DNA from: Streptomyces exfoliatus
GTDB lineage: Bacteria > Actinomycetota > Actinomycetes > Streptomycetales > Streptomycetaceae
Direction of reading: 5' to 3'
DNA: 64,000 nt
Assembly: GCF_000725545.1 (NCBI RefSeq)
Contig: NZ_JNZP01000008.1
Location: 62,001-126,000, forward strand
Shown here: positions 62,274-64,000 of the stretch, piece after piece
Layout: each line of letters starts with the position of its first letter
Numbering within the stretch: position 1 is the stretch's first letter
Position numbers and translations under genes: made by a program
The notes under the pieces: generated by a model
Told to the model about the DNA's origin: nothing
Database searches by the model: none
What the model saw: only the letters and a program-made list of their open reading frames with translations

Positions 62274-62939
62274 GTGTCCGTTCTCCTCGAGCAGCCCGCA
62301 AGCCTGGTCGCCTACCGCCCGAACAAGCCGACGGCCATGGTTGTCGTGGCCGACCCGCGCGTCCGCTCCACCGTGACCCGCCACCTGTGGGCCCTCGGAG
62401 TACGCGACGTGATCGAGGCTTCGTCCATCGCGGAGGCACGTCCCCGCGTCGGCAACCCGCGCGACATCTGCGTTGCCGACGTCCACCTGCCCGACGGCAG
62501 TGGTCTGACCCTGCTGTCCGAGACCCGCGCCGCGGGCTGGCCCAACGGCCTCGCCCTCTCGGCCGCCGACGACATCGGCGCCGTGCGCAACGCCCTGGCC
62601 GGCGGTGTGAAGGGCTATGTCGTCACCGGCACCCGGAACAACATCGGTCACCCGACCCGGCCCGGCGCAGCCCCCATCGGCGCCGCGGCCTCCCGTCTCG
62701 GCCACCGCCGCCCCCCGGGTGCCCCGAGCCACCCGGGCGGCTACCGCGAGCTCTCCGGCCGAGAGGTCGAGGTGCTCCGGCTCGTCGCGGAGGGCCAGTC
62801 GAACAAGGCGATCGGCGTCTCCATGGGCCTCTCGGCCCTCACCGTGAAGAGCCACCTCGCCCGCATCGCCCGCAAGCTGGGCACCGGCGACCGCGCCGGC
62901 ATGGTCGCGGTGGCCCTGCGGACGGGGATCATCCACTGA
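62274..62939 (+). CDS. LuxR-type response regulator
   Basis: 221 residues from a GTG at 62274 with AGGAGG upstream. The receiver domain has the phosphorylatable Asp69 in ICVADVHLPDGSGLTL and ends near residue 120; then a Pro/Gly/Arg-rich linker and a NarL-type helix-turn-helix (RELSGREVEVLRLVAEGQSN and ALTVKSHLARIARKLGTGDR). No kinase gene is adjacent, so it is an orphan regulator. It is conserved next to DUF3000/rnd in the genus as I recall. Confidence 0.88.
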   Translation: MSVLLEQPASLVAYRPNKPTAMVVVADPRVRSTVTRHLWALGVRDVIEASSIAEARPRVGNPRDICVADVHLPDGSGLTLLSETRAAGWPNGLALSAADDIGAVRNALAGGVKGYVVTGTRNNIGHPTRPGAAPIGAAASRLGHRRPPGAPSHPGGYRELSGREVEVLRLVAEGQSNKAIGVSMGLSALTVKSHLARIARKLGTGDRAGMVAVALRTGIIH

Positions 62940-62953
62940 CAGACGGGTTGACG

Positions 62954-63003
62954 AACGGCGAGCGCCTGTCGACGGAACGTTCCGTCGACAGGCGCTTGCC
63001 GTT
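62954..63003. terminator. 50-bp near-perfect palindrome
   Basis: Two 25-base arms meet at 62978/62979 without a loop and match at all but one position. The core CTGTCGACGGAACGTTCCGT sits at the centre. It lies between the LuxR-type gene stop and rnd and probably acts as a terminator; it could also be a binding site. Confidence 0.65.
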
Positions 63004-63009
63004 GACCGA

Positions 63010-63015
63010 TACCCT
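63010..63015 (+). promoter_or_regulatory. -10 element for a leaderless start
   Basis: TACCCT lies 6 bases before the GTG at 63022, immediately after the palindrome. No Shine-Dalgarno is present. Confidence 0.4.
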
Positions 63016-63021
63016 TGACAG

Positions 63022-64000
63022 GTGACCGACGCCCAAGAGACCGCAGCAGACACAGCACTGCGCACCACCGGGGGCGGCCCCCCGGACGACGATGTCCCTG
63101 CGAATGGGCTTCCGATCCCGTTGCTGGAGCCCCGCGAGGGGATTCCGCCCGTAGTCGAGACCGAGGACGCCCTCGCCGAGGTGATCGCCGCCTTCGCCGC
63201 CGGCAGCGGCCCCGTCGCCGTGGACGCCGAGCGCGCCTCCGGCTACCGCTACGGGCAGCGCGCCTATCTCGTCCAGCTCCGCCGCGAGGGCGCGGGCACC
63301 GCGCTCATCGACCCGGTGGGCTGCCCCGACCTCTCGGGGCTCGGCGAGGCGCTCGCCGGAACCGAGTGGATCCTGCACGCCGCGACCCAGGACCTGCCGT
63401 GCCTGCGCGACATAGGCATGCTGCCGACCTCGCTGTTCGACACCGAGCTGGCCGGGCGCCTCGCGGGCTTCCCGCGGGTCGGCCTCGGCGCGATGGTCGA
63501 GTCCGTCCTCGGCTACGCCCTGGAGAAGGGCCACTCCGCGGTGGACTGGTCCACCCGCCCGCTGCCCGAGCCCTGGCTGCGGTACGCGGCCCTCGACGTC
63601 GAACTCCTCGTCGACCTGCGGGACGCCCTGGAGAAGGAGCTCGACCGCCAGGGGAAGCTGGAGTGGGCGCACCAGGAGTTCGACGCCATCGCCTCCGCCC
63701 CGCCCGCCCCGCCGCGCAAGGACCCCTGGCGGCGGACCTCCGGCATGCACAAGGTGCGGCGCCGGCGGCAGATGGCGGTCGTACGGGAGCTGTGGACGGC
63801 CCGTGACCAGGTCGCCCAGCGGCGGGACGTCTCCCCCGGCAAGGTGCTGAGCGACGCGGCGATCGTGGAGGCGGCGCTCGCGGTGCCGGTGAACCTGGCA
63901 GCGCTCACGGCGCTGCCCGGTTTCGGCCACCGGATGGGCCGCCGTCAGCTGGAGCAGTGGCAGGCGGCGGTGGACCGGGCCAGGGCCCTGCCGGAGAACG
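63022..64000 (+). CDS. rnd: Ribonuclease D (3' end cut by window)
   Basis: The frame from GTG 63022 is open to the end of the window (326 residues seen). DEDD exonuclease motifs: GPVAVDAERASGYRYGQRAY (Exo I), ILHAATQDLPCLRDIGM (Exo II) and WLRYAALDVELLVDLRDALE (Exo III, DEDDy type). The HRDC domain begins near VVRELWTARDQVAQRRDVSP. It trims 3' ends of stable RNAs. The listed arginine-rich frame over the same bases is a shadow. The C-terminus lies beyond base 64000. Confidence 0.92.
   Translation, partial: MTDAQETAADTALRTTGGGPPDDDVPANGLPIPLLEPREGIPPVVETEDALAEVIAAFAAGSGPVAVDAERASGYRYGQRAYLVQLRREGAGTALIDPVGCPDLSGLGEALAGTEWILHAATQDLPCLRDIGMLPTSLFDTELAGRLAGFPRVGLGAMVESVLGYALEKGHSAVDWSTRPLPEPWLRYAALDVELLVDLRDALEKELDRQGKLEWAHQEFDAIASAPPAPPRKDPWRRTSGMHKVRRRRQMAVVRELWTARDQVAQRRDVSPGKVLSDAAIVEAALAVPVNLAALTALPGFGHRMGRRQLEQWQAAVDRARALPEN

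Overview
The window reads as chromosomal DNA of a Streptomyces or a very close actinomycete. GC is very high with strong third-position bias, GTG starts are common, several promoters appear to drive leaderless messages, and there are Streptomyces-type families (XRE-DUF5753 plus DUF397 pairs, DUF1707-FHA, DUF3000, DUF6243-like, TIGR04222, orphan murC). There is no rRNA, CRISPR array, transposase or integrase. Most of it looks like ordinary chromosome with a few accessory loci.

Layout. 1-3.5 kb: the 3' part of a regulator-like gene, then a secreted copper-amine-oxidase-like protein and a secreted partner. 3.6-14.2 kb: glgX (treX), treY and treZ, which together make trehalose from glycogen, interrupted by a small membrane protein, a secreted protein, a degenerate P450, a DUF1707-FHA protein and a GNAT acetyltransferase. 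14.2-25.7 kb: an Xaa-Pro aminopeptidase, a LysR regulator, a TPR protein, an orphan CTP-synthase-type amidotransferase, a P-loop kinase, two VOC proteins, an aldo/keto reductase, a second EF-G-like GTPase with a short upstream ORF and structured leader, and a secreted EEP nuclease. 25.2-33.5 kb: an ATP-binding anti-sigma-like protein, an XRE/DUF397 pair, a DUF4232-like lipoprotein, an SDR, a Ser/Thr kinase fused to an MFS transporter, and a DUF4246 protein. 33.5-43.9 kb: a lipoprotein, a second GNAT paralogue, a tRNA-like element beside a frameshifted gene, murC-msrB, a RibD-type reductase, zapE, OsmC and PhoX. 44.0-51.2 kb: an NCS2 permease overlapping PPK2, a polysaccharide deacetylase, an ABC transporter pair with AIM24, and a PTH2-type protein. 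51.3-54.7 kb: a multinuclear iron oxidative enzyme (MNIO, DUF692) fused to a partner-like domain, followed by a TIGR04222 membrane protein with a Cys/Ser/Gly-rich tail and a second TIGR04222-like membrane protein. 54.8-64 kb: hemQ, hemY and hemE with a DUF4349 lipoprotein, a CoA-disulfide-reductase-like flavoprotein and an RTX-like secreted protein between them, then DUF3000, a LuxR-type response regulator and ribonuclease D, which runs off the end.

The strongest candidate for an undescribed system is the MNIO-TIGR04222 cassette. Characterised MNIO enzymes modify cysteines in peptides. Here the only obvious cysteine-rich substrate is the low-complexity tail of the co-transcribed membrane protein, and the partner domain is fused to the enzyme. 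The kinase-MFS fusion is the second most interesting locus. Functions are inferred from motifs read by eye; no database search was run.
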